DNA of 36,383 bases from Rhizopus sp. PT2906 (GCA_025529335.1 JAMYHX010000444.1:1-36383); one strand, 5' to 3'. Counted from the stretch's first letter, positions 1 through 10,370 are shown. The notes: generated from the sequence alone by a model not told the origin. Program-made: numbers and translations.

Positions 1-71
1 AGATGTAATATTACGATCGTGCGCCCATTAGAGGTTTTAATTATTTATAAATAAAAATCCGTTTAAACGTA
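1..71 (-). repeat. 71-bp palindrome-rich repeat, cut by window start
   Basis: These 71 bases are a perfect reverse complement of 13092-13162. The match stops at position 72, and because it begins at base 1 the repeat probably continues left of the window. Four perfect palindromes lie inside it: gtaatattac (5-14), acgatcgt (13-20), ttatttataaataa (41-54) and cgtttaaacg (60-69). The inner edge ends with a TA dinucleotide (70-71 on this strand), which suits a Tc1/mariner-type target site. Since the other copy lies in the 5' part of a transposase locus, this is probably the 5' end of a second copy pointing out of the window. Confidence 0.9.
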
Positions 72-179
72 TAACAGTAGTGAGATGATTATTGGCACGA
101 ATGTGTGTGACAGTTTGGTCATACCAAAGTACAATGTATTCTTTTTTTTTCTTATAAATAGATAGTTAAAAGAAAACCA

Positions 180-416
180 ATGCCTTCTTTATTCAAGTCA
201 TTTCCACTTAATCTCAGTTCTCGCCTGAAACAACATATCCAAGCCATGCCATTCATCCTTCGCATAAACTATGACGATGGCACTACCAAGGACATCATTC
301 ATTTGAAAATGCCTAACATGCTCTTGCCTTGTTATTGGAGAATAAAAAAGTTCTTTGGATTGTATTATCCCCCAGAATTTGATGAGCCAAGAAACCGAGA
401 TCAGTTTTTAGATTAG
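180..416 (+). CDS. Small hypothetical protein, 78 aa
   Basis: An ATG-initiated frame of 78 codons preceded by a T-rich stretch and followed by an A-rich 3' region. The product is basic at its N-terminus (SRLKQHIQ) and has a central stretch FILRINYDDGTTKDIIHLKM followed by aromatic residues and an acidic, proline-containing tail (YYPPEFDEPRNRDQ). I do not recognise a family, and no signal peptide or membrane segment is evident. The composition looks more like coding sequence than the surrounding AT-rich DNA. It could equally be the last exon of a larger gene, since a T-rich tract ending in tag at about 161-165 could act as an acceptor. Confidence 0.35.
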   Translation: MPSLFKSFPLNLSSRLKQHIQAMPFILRINYDDGTTKDIIHLKMPNMLLPCYWRIKKFFGLYYPPEFDEPRNRDQFLD

Positions 417-489
417 CAAAAATAATAATAAAAGAAATCAAGAGTGTTCTCAGTTTCATCTTTTTTACCCTTCAAACGCAGGTTGTTAC

Positions 490-972
490 AACCAACAAAA
501 TAGCCACCAAGAAATCGAGGTGTGCGTTGCTGAAGCAGCAGATGATGACAAGCTTATTAATGATCACTGCAAGCTGCTCCGGAAAGGAAAGGACATCCTC
601 GATTGTCTTCTTGAGACCGTCGTGGAGAAGGGTGCCACAGGCAAAGGCAAGAGCTTGTTTATCCAGCTGGGCTGCATCCAGCGCCAACTCTCCTCCATAC
701 ACTTGGGCGACGAGACAAACGTTTACATTGCAATCCCCAAACAACGCCTGCTTCTCCCTACATCGGCTGCTTCAATTCGCCGCTTCGAACCAACGATGGC
801 TGCTCTGCTGCAACTGCGACGCGAGCTTTCCAAATTGGCCATGGTCATTCAGCAGCAGCAAGAGTTACTAGATGAGAAACGACACTCCTTTGGCACCAGT
901 CGCTCGCGCCCAGCACCTACAATTCTTACCCACTCCTTAAAAAAAACAATACATTTAAGCATTTCCATCTAG
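490..972 (+). pseudogene. C-terminal fragment of a dispersed unnamed gene family
   Basis: A continuous frame of about 160 codons without a convincing ATG; the first in-frame GTG is at 520. The segment QEIEVCVAEAADDDKL, then NDHCKLLRKGKDIL, matches the minus-strand relic at 22761-22870, which reads QEIDVCAAEAARNS, then NDHNKLLQKGKDTL, with DNA similarity as well. After that point this copy continues for about 120 residues (for example NVYIAIPKQRLLLPT and ALLQLRRELSKLAMV, plus a short glutamine run), a part the other copy has lost. A splice acceptor upstream cannot be excluded. No known function is recognised. I infer a multi-copy, possibly mobile-associated family of this genome. Confidence 0.5.
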
Positions 973-1087
973 AATAAATATAATCCTACTCGAATTCATT
1001 ATCTAATAGCTGTTATTATTTATCTTATCTAGTCATTATCTATGACTTAAACAAGACAACTATATCTTATTTGCTATGCATTTGAGG

Positions 1088-1190
1088 TGAGTCAGAGACT
1101 TTCACAAACAATATTTGCCAATCATAACAAGCAAATGACCTTATCCAAGAAAATCCCCGCTTGTGTCTCCTTAAATCAAACTTGTATATA
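1088..1190 (+). promoter_or_regulatory. Methyltransferase promoter: TGAGTCA, CCAAT, TATA
   Basis: TGAGTCA (1088-1094, an AP-1/Gcn4-type site), CCAAT (1118-1122) and TATATA (1185-1190) lie in order upstream of the ATG at 1226. The TATA to ATG distance is about 36 bases. The spacing suits a core promoter. The assignment of transcription factors is inference from motif shape only. Confidence 0.45.
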
Positions 1191-1225
1191 AGTGCTGCTT
1201 TTTCTGTCTAAAACTATCAACACAC

Positions 1226-2062
1226 ATGGGAAAAGACAATTGGTCATCAAATAAATACGTAAAGCACGCTGCTTTTGTGCCTCGACTTGGATCTGTTATT
1301 CTTGATGTACTCGATCCTCAACCTCATGAACACATTCTAGATTTTGGCTGTGGCAATGGTATCCTGACTCGAGAACTCGCTGGTCGCTGTAAATCTGTTG
1401 TAGGCATTGACGCAAGTAAAGCAATGATTGATGGTGCTCCTTCTGTTAAGAATGTCGAATATTTTGTCGTAGATGGACATGATGCTGATGACTGGTTTGA
1501 CAAGACTGGACAATCACCCTTTGATGCCGTATTTTCCAGCGCAACACTTCATTGGCTCAAGCGTGATCCTGTCAAGGCTATTAAAAGTATTCACCATACC
1601 TTAAAGCCAGGTGGAAGACTTGTTGCTGAACTTGGTGGTTTTATGAATTGTGCAAGTATGTTTTTTTTTTTTTTTTTTTTTTTGATAATATGTTTACTTA
1701 TACATTTAAAAGGTGTTCATACAGCACTCATTGCTGCTTTAAATGTACGTGGTATCGATGGCGCAGCTTATTCACCTTGGTTCTTCCCATCACCTGAATA
1801 TTATAGTCAATTGCTAACAGATAATGGATTCAAAGTGTTGAATGCTGAACTTATTCCTCGCCCAACTGAATTGGAAACAGATGTCGCTGGTTGGATCGAA
1901 ACCTTTGGCTTTAACTTTCTTAATGCACTTGATTCAGACAGCGAGCGTAAGAAGATGGTTGCAGAAATTCAAGAATACCTTCGTCCAGCACTTCAAAGAG
2001 AGGACGGTAAATGGTTTTTGCTTTATACTCGCTTAAGAGTAGTTGCTGTAAAGCAAGTATGA
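1226..2062 (+). CDS. Class I SAM-dependent methyltransferase
   Basis: Two exons, 1226-1655 and 1713-2062, give 259 aa. The 57-bp intron starts gtatg, carries a long T tract and ends aaaag. Because its length is a multiple of three with no stop, it can be misread as coding. Motif I is ILDFGCGNGILTREL, followed by VVGIDASKAMID and FDAVFSSATLHWL, the layout of UbiE/trans-aconitate-type methyltransferases (Rossmann fold, SAM binding by the glycine loop). The C-terminal half (SPWFFPSPEYY, PTELETDVAGWIETF) resembles trans-aconitate methyltransferase-like proteins, but the substrate cannot be told. No targeting signal is seen, so it is probably cytosolic. The gene converges on MCM2, with only 46 bases between stop codons. 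Confidence 0.88.
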   Translation: MGKDNWSSNKYVKHAAFVPRLGSVILDVLDPQPHEHILDFGCGNGILTRELAGRCKSVVGIDASKAMIDGAPSVKNVEYFVVDGHDADDWFDKTGQSPFDAVFSSATLHWLKRDPVKAIKSIHHTLKPGGRLVAELGGFMNCASMFFFFFFFLIICLLIHLKGVHTALIAALNVRGIDGAAYSPWFFPSPEYYSQLLTDNGFKVLNAELIPRPTELETDVAGWIETFGFNFLNALDSDSERKKMVAEIQEYLRPALQREDGKWFLLYTRLRVVAVKQV

Positions 2063-2108
2063 GTTTATTTTGTAAAACATAAAAAATTAAAGAAAGAAAA
2101 GGGGGGAA

Positions 2109-5023
2109 TTATTGTTGCGCTTGTACATAATGCTTAAAGATTTTACCGTTGACGGGATCAAGTGTAAAGTGATGTTGACCAAATGTATTTGATTCAACGA
2201 ATCTATGAATATCGTGAATATCCTCTCGCTTGGCTCTTGCTTCGAATTCAGTAATTTTGATCTCGAGTGATTCTGGGAAGGTGTCGTGTCTGAGATTATG
2301 TAATCTAAGTTTGTCTTTAAAGATAGATTCTAAAATAGCAAGTAATTGTTCGTCTTGACCACGTAGATTGGAAATATATTTACGGAATTTCTATTATAAT
2401 CAATGAGAAGATATGTTATAAAAGATCATTTTAAACTTTACCCTGCGAAGCTTCTTTGTCATATTATATTTTTGTGCACTAATAAAACTGTCAAGGGCCA
2501 CCTTGATAGCTACATCCACATCTTCAGAACGAACATATTCTCTCAAATGCATCTTGGCATGCGCTTCTGCTAAACGGATCATGGATTCTAAATGACGAAC
2601 AGTGATGGGAATACTCGCGCTTGTGATGGATGCTTTTCTTAATTCAGAATACAATTTTGATAATTTATCTTCGTCCACTTGATGTAACTTGGGATGAATC
2701 ATCTCACGAGCATACATAATATATTTCCTCAATAGGTTTTGTTCAATAATATCTGCATCCACTTCTGTTGGCTGAGCATAATGTGTATCGCCATTTTGGA
2801 GAGGATGGCTACGAATGTGACTACCGATCACATTAATAGCAAGCGCGAAATCAAGATCAGCATCAACCAAGTCCTTGACGACACAAAGAACATCAAAACG
2901 AGAGATGATGGGTTCCGTCAACTCGACGTTTTGAGAGAATGGAACAGATGAGTTGTAGCGGCCGCCAATAGGGTTAGCAGCAGCAATCACACAACATCTT
3001 GCCTGAAGGGTGGTTACGATACCTGCTTTAGAGATAGAGATGGACTGTTGTTCCATTGCTTCGTGAATAGAGGTTCTATCGGCGTCGTTCATCTTGTCAA
3101 ATTCATCAATTAGACAAACACCACGATCAGCCAACACGAGTGCACCACCTTCCAAGGTCCACTCACGCGTCACAGGGTCCTTATGGACAGAAGCTGTTAA
3201 ACCGACAGCACTGGCACCTTGACCGGTCGTATAGACCGAACGATGAGCGGTCTTTTCAACATACTTGAGGAATTGAGACTTGGCTGTACCAGGATCACCG
3301 AGCATGAGCACGTTGATATCACCACGGATCATGTGTTTTCCTTTGATATTCTTTGGCACACCACCAAACATAGCCAAGGCAATGGCTCTCTTGATGTCTT
3401 CGTGACCATAAATAGAAGGTGCAATACTCTTCATAATACGTTTACCAATATTCTTGTCCTTGCTGAGTGCAAGAATTTCCTTCTTGTCGTCTTCTGTCAG
3501 CTTATATACAGCAAACATGTTTTCTTTCTTGTTGATATGATTCGCTTCAAGCACTGTGGCAAATACAGGGAAACCGTTCTTGACGGTAAGCGAGGTATTG
3601 AAGTTGTTGCGATAGATACCAATCACTTCGATCTCATCACCTGGTTTTGCTTGATCGACCAGATCCCACAAACAGATCACATCCAATTGACGAGGGATAC
3701 GACCGGGAGGCACAGTACCTGGTGATTCTTGAATTGTCAATTTCTGATAGTTTCTAAAGAGTGTCTTTTCCATGTTGGGAATGAAGGGACCTCTACTCTG
3801 ACAGCTGGCACAAGTGTTAATCTTTATCTCGCTATGGATATCTTGATAGAAAGGGCCCAAAAGAGCATTACACTTGGCACAGTTATACATGACCCACTTT
3901 AACTGAGGAAGTACATTCGTACGACGAGTGACCACACCAGAGACACGAATCATGGTGTTCAAAAAGGATTGACGCAGATCACGCAAATTGTGAGTGTGAG
4001 GCAAATCAGTGATACGAACATGAATCTCACGATGAATGTTTTCGTATTCGGGGAACTGCATCAAGGTGACTTCCAAAGCAGCTTCATCAAAGATCTTCAA
4101 CATGGCGCCAGGTGTATTGGTCAAAAAGTAACACAAGACTGTTTTCTTATCGGCCAAATGCACATAGCTTACTTCAAATGACTGACCGTTACGTTCACCC
4201 ATATCCCTGATACGTTCACCATACACTGAACTACTGTGCTCATCTGTGAATGTCTGTAAAAAGTCCTTAAATTCTCGCTTGATGCTTCTGCGTACAGATT
4301 CACGGTTGACCCATTCATCCAAGGATGCATCTTTGACGTTGTGAATGTCAGCTAATGTCATCTCAGGCTACATATAAAAAGGTAAGTGGTTTTTCTTTAC
4401 AATAATTTTGCACTTTACAATCTCGGAATCTTCATCAATAGCCTCTGTATCATAAATATGTCTTCGTCTTCTTACTGGAGCAGGAGAAGCCGCATCATCT
4501 ACGTCGTCCAAGCCATCGATAAAGGCACCGGCTACTCGACCTTCTCTCTTTCTAATTTCAATATCTCGTCTATTCAAAAGCTGGTCTACTTGGCGGCGAG
4601 AAGTAGGATCCAGAGGGTCGTAGTTGTCATCGTCAATATCCACAGCCTCATATTGATCCTGTGAGCCATTTTCTTGATAATCACTACAAAAAAGTTTTTA
4701 GTTTTTTTTTTTAAGCCAGCCATGATTCTGTCAACTTTACGCTTCCATGTTATCACCGAAAAGGTCGATACCGTCATCATCGGATTGAACACGTTCGTCA
4801 AAGTCATCGTCAATTACATCTTCTTCAATAATATCATGTTGGTCATTTTCTGAAAAGAAAGGGACAGGTGAAGAAGGAAGGAGAACAGAAGGATCTGCTG
4901 GTGTGTCAAATTCACTTGGCAAATCATGAGCGTCACTGTTTCTTCTTCTTTTACGATCCTCCTGATTAGACTATGATGCGATCAGTTTAAAATATATGCA
5001 TTAGTCTTTAATTATTCTACCAT
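2109..5023 (-). CDS. MCM2: DNA replication licensing factor MCM2
   Basis: Subunit of the MCM2-7 hexameric helicase that licenses origins and unwinds DNA in the nucleus. Five exons (minus strand): 5023-5021 (ATG only), 4970-4741, 4683-4419, 4367-2442 and 2390-2109, giving 901 aa. All phases agree. The N-terminus (MSNQED, then KRRRNSD) is basic then strongly acidic, as in yeast Mcm2. A zinc finger of two CxxC pairs (CAKC, CASC) lies near residue 330. Walker A GDPGTAKSQ is near 522, Walker B CLIDEFDKM near 583 and the arginine finger SRFD near 655. The last exon gives KFRKYISNLRGQDEQ and a C-terminus ending HYVQAQQ. Without the three-base first exon no suitable Met exists before the end of exon 2, which is why this start was chosen. 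Identity as MCM2 rather than another MCM rests on the N-terminus and the LADIHNVKDASLDEWV region. Confidence 0.95.
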
Positions 5024-5100
5024 TTCACTTGGCCTGAATTATTATTAAAAAAAAAAGTGACAGTAAAATAAGAAAAAAAAAAGGGGGAGCAAAATAAGAC

Positions 5101-5170
5101 AACGACGCGCGCGAATAACAAAAAAAATTTCCCAAAATTTAGTTATCGCGCGACTGGCGGCGCGACCTAA
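5101..5170 (-). promoter_or_regulatory. CG-rich boxes upstream of MCM2
   Basis: In AT-rich flanking DNA, 5105-5113 (acgcgcgcg), 5147-5154 (the palindrome tcgcgcga) and 5157-5166 (ggcggcgcga) form a cluster about 80-145 bases upstream of the MCM2 start. They resemble E2F/MBF (MCB-like) elements used by replication genes at G1/S, although the exact ACGCGT core is absent. Regulation is inferred. Confidence 0.4.
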
Positions 5171-5350
5171 GCTTATTTTCACAGTGGCTGTGAACTGACT
5201 TTTCTATTGTTTTACTCCTTTATTGGTAATCTCAGCTGTTTCTTTTTTATAAGCAATATTACAAGACTTGAACAAATCATTACTATATCTTCGGTTAAAG
5301 TAACGTAGAGACACATTTTTCTAGAGGATACTAGCCATAGCCTCATTCGT

Positions 5351-5500
5351 ATGTCCAGTCAAGACATTTTTGCGCCTTGGCTTCTTTATCCCTGTTTACA
5401 AGCTGAAATTGAGCCTTTGTTCAATAACAATTTCCATACGTTCTTCACAAATCGATCTCTATCGACTTTAGATAATTCGAACCTTTTGAATCTCTGCTAG
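5351..5500 (+). other. Unassigned short ORF, 49 aa
   Basis: ATG at 5351 to TAG at 5498-5500. The product begins MSSQDIFAPWLLYPCLQAEI and ends SNLLNLC. No family is recognised. A second open stretch follows at 5748-6052 in another frame (for example TPFEREFKKLGCLYSNGAVK), so 5350-6050 may hold a decayed or intron-split gene. I could not join the pieces with convincing splice sites. Confidence 0.2.
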
Positions 5501-5956
5501 AGCTCCCTCCTTTTTTTTTACACTGTTACCCTTATTGTCGCCATTAAAACATTAGTTGTATTTCTTTGCAGTAACTGATGCACTTTTACCTGCTCAAGCC
5601 TCAATTTGGCATTATCTTGGTCAGTGTACGCTGTGTGACCACATTTGAACTTGGTTCTTATGTTCTTTCATGACAACAAACTCAGAGTTGTTATCGTAAC
5701 TGTTCCATATAACTGTTTATTGTTTGAAAGGTGTACACTTTCTTATTAATAATACAAACAAGTTCAAGGGCAATCAGAGCAAACTACTCCTTTTGAACGG
5801 GAATTTAAAAAGCTGGGATGTTTATACAGCAACGGAGCTGTCAAACCTTCTTGTACAACTACTTTTTCTGTGTATGTGATACTTGGTTGGATAAACACAG
5901 CTACTGATGATCCTGTGACTTTAAAGCTATCAAGCCAAAGAGCATGTCATGTGCAC

Positions 5957-5994
5957 AGACACACACACACACAAGTATATATATATATATATAC
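5957..5994. repeat. Compound microsatellite (AC)n-(TA)n
   Basis: An AC run at about 5957-5973 is followed by a TA run at about 5976-5993. The ORFs crossing it on both strands are repeat-driven. Confidence 0.9.
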
Positions 5995-6052
5995 GTATTC
6001 TTCAAAGTTATCATCAATACAAGTAGCTGTGCCTTTCTATAAAAGTACTTGA

Positions 6053-6687
6053 CCAATGATAATCCAAGAGTGAGGATTAACCAAGTGTGCATAGTCTAAT
6101 AAATTCACATTATTTACTAATTTATGAGACAATTGATCTACCTCATCTATCATCTTTCTATTTTTTTCGGCCCTGAAGAAAAGAAAATAAAGGGTAAAGC
6201 CGAGGGATTGGCTTTTGATAAAAATAAAATTATGTGAGAGGAAAAGTGAATGAGCGAGATGTTACTTTTTATGCATGTGCTTCATGTTTGCTTACTTTTA
6301 TGGTTTACTCTAACAACAACAACAACAAGAAAATAAAGGAGAGCAAAATAAACTAACAAGGAGCTTGATTCAAACTGAGGAGAATGTAAAAAACAATAGA
6401 AAGAAATACAGTAATGGGTACTTCTTTAAGCGTGAAACGGACACAACAACAAACATTAATATGAAAAACACTATTTATAGTCTACGGAAGTAACAAGAGT
6501 AGTGATTTTGCTTTAAAGTAGTTAAAAATGGAACGATCCAAAGACCTGTTTTCCTTTTTTAAAAGTCAATGAACGTGTTTTCAATGTATCACAAATCACT
6601 ATTGTAGTATAAATTTCTCATTTTCCCTTCACCGCTTCCCTTTTCTTCTTTTTTCATCCAAACTTATTCCCTTCCCTTTCCTTTCAA
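6053..6687. other. Intergenic region upstream of the Kre9-like gene
   Basis: No gene is seen. The stretch is AT-rich, with a CAA-type run near 6310-6330. A TATA-like tataaa (6608-6613) followed by a C/T-rich tract (6618-6680) directly precedes the ATG at 6688 and probably forms that gene's core promoter. Confidence 0.5.
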
Positions 6688-7610
6688 ATGAAGAGTGCTT
6701 TCCTTACCGCTGCTGCCGTTGTTGCTGCTGCTTCACAAGCTGCTGCTTCCATTACTGTAAATACGATAAAGTTTAGTGCAACTCAAGACTAAAATAAGCT
6801 ATATAGGTTGTAACTCCATGGGCTAGTTCAACTTGGGTAAAGCCTCGATCGATCATAACGAATATAGTCTAGTCTAACATATATATATATATATATAGTC
6901 TGCTGGAGGACATGGTGAAATTTCTTGGAACGCTACTGCTCCCGAAAACGCATTGAACTGTGACATTCAATTGATGAATGGTGAAGCCAAAAATGCCAAG
7001 TAAGATTTAAATGTCTGTAATTATCCCAAACCATATCCTAACATATATCTGTAAAGCTTGGTTGCTCAAATCACAAACCCTGCTACTCCAATTGCCTGTT
7101 CAGCTGGTAAATACGATGTAAGGGGAAAAAAAAACAGTCTATATAAAAAAAAGTATTTAAACTCAGTGATATTACCTTTTATAGATGTATCCTCTCAATG
7201 ACTTTGCTTCTGGTCAATACTGGCTTCGTATTGGTCAAGCTGCCAACAACAACTGGTTCTACTCTGGTGTCTTTAACTTTAATGGCACTGGTGCTGCCAG
7301 ACCTGTTTGTAAGTTTTGAAAGAATATATATACTAAACAAGCTTAATTAATTTATTGGGCTATTATAGCTATCGTAAGTGCTGCCGCCACCGCCTCTGCT
7401 CCTGCTGCATCCGGCAGTGTACCTATCGGTAAGGCTGCTGCTTCTGGTAACGCCACTCAACCTACCTCCACTGCTGCTGGTTCTAAAAACTCCACTGTCT
7501 CTGCCAGTGGCTCTTCTGCCTCTCACACTAATGGTGCCAGCGGTGTCTCCGTAAATGCTGTTGCTCTTGCCTTGAGTGCTGTTGCTGCTGCTGCTGCTAT
7601 TGCTCTTTAA
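6688..7610 (+). CDS. Kre9/Knh1-type Ser/Thr-rich GPI-anchored wall protein
   Basis: Six exons: 6688-6756, 6807-6836, 6899-6999, 7057-7117, 7185-7308 and 7369-7610, giving 208 aa with all phases consistent. Residues 1-20 form an Ala-rich signal peptide (MKSAFLTAAAVVAAASQAAA). The mature start VVTPWASSTWSAGGHGEISW and the later DFASGQYWLRIG, then FYSGVFNF, match the N-terminal beta-sandwich of the Ser-Thr-rich GPI-anchored membrane family (Kre9/Knh1). A Ser/Thr/Ala-rich stalk with probable glycosylation sites follows. The C-terminus is a hydrophobic Ala/Val tail after Ser-Gly, typical of a GPI attachment signal. It is likely at the cell surface. In yeast, Kre9 acts in beta-1,6-glucan assembly, but whether that holds here is unknown. 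The second exon is only 30 bases. Confidence 0.85.
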
Positions 7611-8290
7611 TCTTCTTGCATAATTTCTTTCTTTGTATGATTAATTCACTTTTTTATTTACATAAATAATTTTGATTGTTTTCTAAATTAAAAATCAAAA
7701 AAGAAAGAAAAAAAAAAAAGAGAGAGAGAGAGAGGCGAACCTTATTCATTTTCACAAAATAAAGGGGGGCAAGTTTATGTACAACATCAGCTTACTTGAT
7801 TTGTTTACATTATTTTTATATATTTGCCACCTTGAAAAGATGCAAGGGAGATTTTATATTTTGATCACAAGTTCAAACTACTTGAATGCAAAGATTGTTT
7901 CATGGCGACACATATATAAAAAAGGCAGTTTACTATTGAAATCTAAACACGATGTAGTTTTAAAAAGGAGTGGCTGAATCATAATGAAACTTTTTTTTAG
8001 TTGATAGTTTACAATGAATATTAAACAAAGGTATATTGAATTATGTAGAATCCCCTTTTTTATTTATTTATTTATTTATGTGTGTATTTATGTGAAGATC
8101 AAAAAAAGACATTTGTATTCATAAAAAAGGCTTTATAGTCTTTCTTTTTCCCCCCTTCCCCTTTTCTTTATTCCTAAACTTACATCCAACTCCCCTTTTT
8201 GTACATAAAAGAGAGAGAGATTTTTTTTTTCTAAATAATAAACACTTCTTTTTTATCCCCTTTTTTTATTGTTGACTTTTTTTTTACAAC
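7611..8290. other. Intergenic, low complexity
   Basis: Holds an A-rich plus (GA)n run at about 7700-7733, a TTTA-type run near 8058-8080 and long T/C-rich tracts before the kinase gene. A 66-codon frame at 7777-7977 has an AT-driven composition and no sign of being a gene. Confidence 0.6.
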
Positions 8291-10370
8291 ATGTTTAAAA
8301 AATCAGAAGAAAGCAAAAAGAAACTAGAAAGACAATCATCAACAACAACAATTCATAATCAAGATACTTCTCTTAACGGAATTGGACCTTATGAATTCGT
8401 TCAGACTTTAGGAAGTGGTAAATTCAGTAAAGTCATGTTAGCCCAGCATGTAGAAACAAATCAACCGGTGGCAATCAAAGTCATTGATAAGCAAGCGCAT
8501 GATTATCGTGTTATGTCAAGACTTGTAAGGGAGATTGCCATTATGGAACTATTACAACATGAATCTATTGTAAAATTATATGAAACATACGAAAGCTGCG
8601 ACTCTCTCTTTTTGGTGATGGAATACGTACCTGGTTGGAACCTGGATGACTACTTGCAACGAACAGATGAAGGTATCCTTGATGAAGATGAAGCACGTCA
8701 GCTATTTAGACAACTCGTCTCTGCTGTTGACTTTTGCCACAGAAAATGGGTTGTACATCGTGATCTGAAGGTAGATTTGAATAATATTCCATCTTTTTAG
8801 ATTTATTCATTATAATATATAGACGCCTAATATACTCGTCACACCTGATGGAAAGATCAAGTTGGCAGATTTTGGATTGGGCAACCGATATGGCTTACAA
8901 AGACTAAGAACTATCTGTGGTTCCATGCTGTATTATAGTCCTGAAATTATCACGGGCCAAAAATATTATGGCCCTGAAGTAGACTGTTGGTGTCTTGGTA
9001 TCACCTTATTTCGCATGACGGCTGGCTTTGAACCTTTTTCACATGCACGCAGTAAGTAAAATAAACAAAAAAAAAACTGTGCTCTTTTATTTACTTTTGG
9101 ATTTATAGCTGTTGGTGAACTCAAAAAAGATGTCTGTCAATGCAACTTCCCTATGCCTAGCTCACTAAGCCCAGCACTACAGGCAACCATCAAGAAATGC
9201 TTGCAAGTCGATAGGAGAAAAAGAATGACCTTGCGTCAAGCACTCAAAGATGACCCTTGGCTAACCAATTTTGGTCAACTACCTTGTCCTGTATCAAAGA
9301 CAACAGCATTTGAAGATGTCATGGATGATGACGATATGACAAGAAAACAGTTTATCAAAGATCTCGAAACAGATAATGCATACCACAAAGTCAAGAAAAC
9401 CGTCATTTACCATCCAATCAATCCATCCACTTATTATACAACCAAGGCTCATCAGAATACTAGCAACAGTACCAACGTGGTTCATGTACAAAATGTAGAA
9501 TTACTAAGATCAGAATTACTCCAGACTATACGTTCTCGTGCTCGTAAACTAGGCATCAAATCAACTGAAAAATGGGAAACTCCTGGATTGAAAGCCATCC
9601 TGTCATCACTTAGCACATCAACCTCAACAACAACCACAAAAAAGAGCTCCATCAAACAGGTCGTCCAACGTATGACAAGAGATCAAGTTTATCATTTTCA
9701 CTATATGCATCCACTCTTTTCCCATCCTTCAGCTACTCGACCTCCCTCCCTTTCGTCTACTTCCACCTCGGGTGCCTCCTCGATTGCAAGTAGTATAGAC
9801 ATGGCCGACAGTGCACTAGCCACTATGGATTATCAAAAATCCCCTCACCACCTGAAAGAAGTCATGGTACTCCTGAAACAGACTTGCCAATTGATGGGTA
9901 TCACCTATCTCCAGACCTCATCCACTTCATTATCATGCATCCTCACATTGCGTAATGCTCCAAAGCCAAGTGATTCCAATGCTTCTTCAGCAACCCTCAT
10001 AGCTCCACCTCAAAAAAGAAATCATAAACAAAGTCAAACAAGCAGTTTAGGAGTAGGTGACGAATCCTCAACTTCGGCTCGTAAACGGCTCTCCTTGCCT
10101 CTCCTTTCTCATTTGACATCTTCCATGACAACTTCCTTTTTCAGTAGAAATAAAGCACGACAGTCTAGCGAGGAACAACAGCAACAACAACAAGATAAAG
10201 TAAAACAAAAGGAGGGCATGGCCATGTTTACTATACAGATAGAGCAACATAAAAAAAAACTAGACAAGATCAAACTAAGATTCTCAAGGACTCAAGGCTC
10301 AAACACTGTCTTCAAAATGGCTGGTGGCTGGGTCGCAGGTGTAATGTCTTTAGATGGAAAGTTGAGCTAA
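8291..10370 (+). CDS. CAMK-like Ser/Thr protein kinase with possible KA1-like tail
   Basis: Three exons, 8291-8770, 8823-9051 and 9109-10370, give 656 aa. The kinase domain spans about residues 33-300. It has glycine loop LGSGKFSKV, VAIK lysine, catalytic loop HRDLKTPN (exon junction after the Lys), DFG within LADFGLGN, and YSPEI in place of the usual APE. The order and HRDLKxxN/GSMLYYSPEI style place it in the CAMK/AMPK-related group (Kin1/MARK/HUNK-like), phosphorylating Ser/Thr. The long Ser/Thr-rich tail includes a glutamine run near position 10190. Its end (FTIQIEQHKKKLDKIKLRFS, then FKMAGGWVAG) resembles a kinase-associated KA1 domain, which binds acidic phospholipids; this is inference. 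The exact subfamily and substrates are unknown. Confidence 0.87.

Noticed and set aside
5..14. TAATATTAC, identical to the nonanucleotide at rolling-circle origins of some circular ssDNA replicons
   Set aside because: No flanking stem in either copy, no replication-initiator gene nearby, and the 9-mer is AT-rich and likely by chance.
472..744. 90-codon minus-strand frame
   Set aside because: Overlaps the plus-strand family fragment, whose similarity to 22761-22870 is in the plus frame.
3219..3725. 168-codon plus-strand frame inside MCM2
   Set aside because: Antisense to the conserved helicase core; no independent support.
5901..6092. Frames on both strands across the CA/TA microsatellite
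   Set aside because: They read through simple repeats (HTHTQVYIYIY and the reverse) and show no coding signal.
7777..7977. 66-codon frame after the Kre9-like gene
   Set aside because: AT-driven composition, no splice or domain support.
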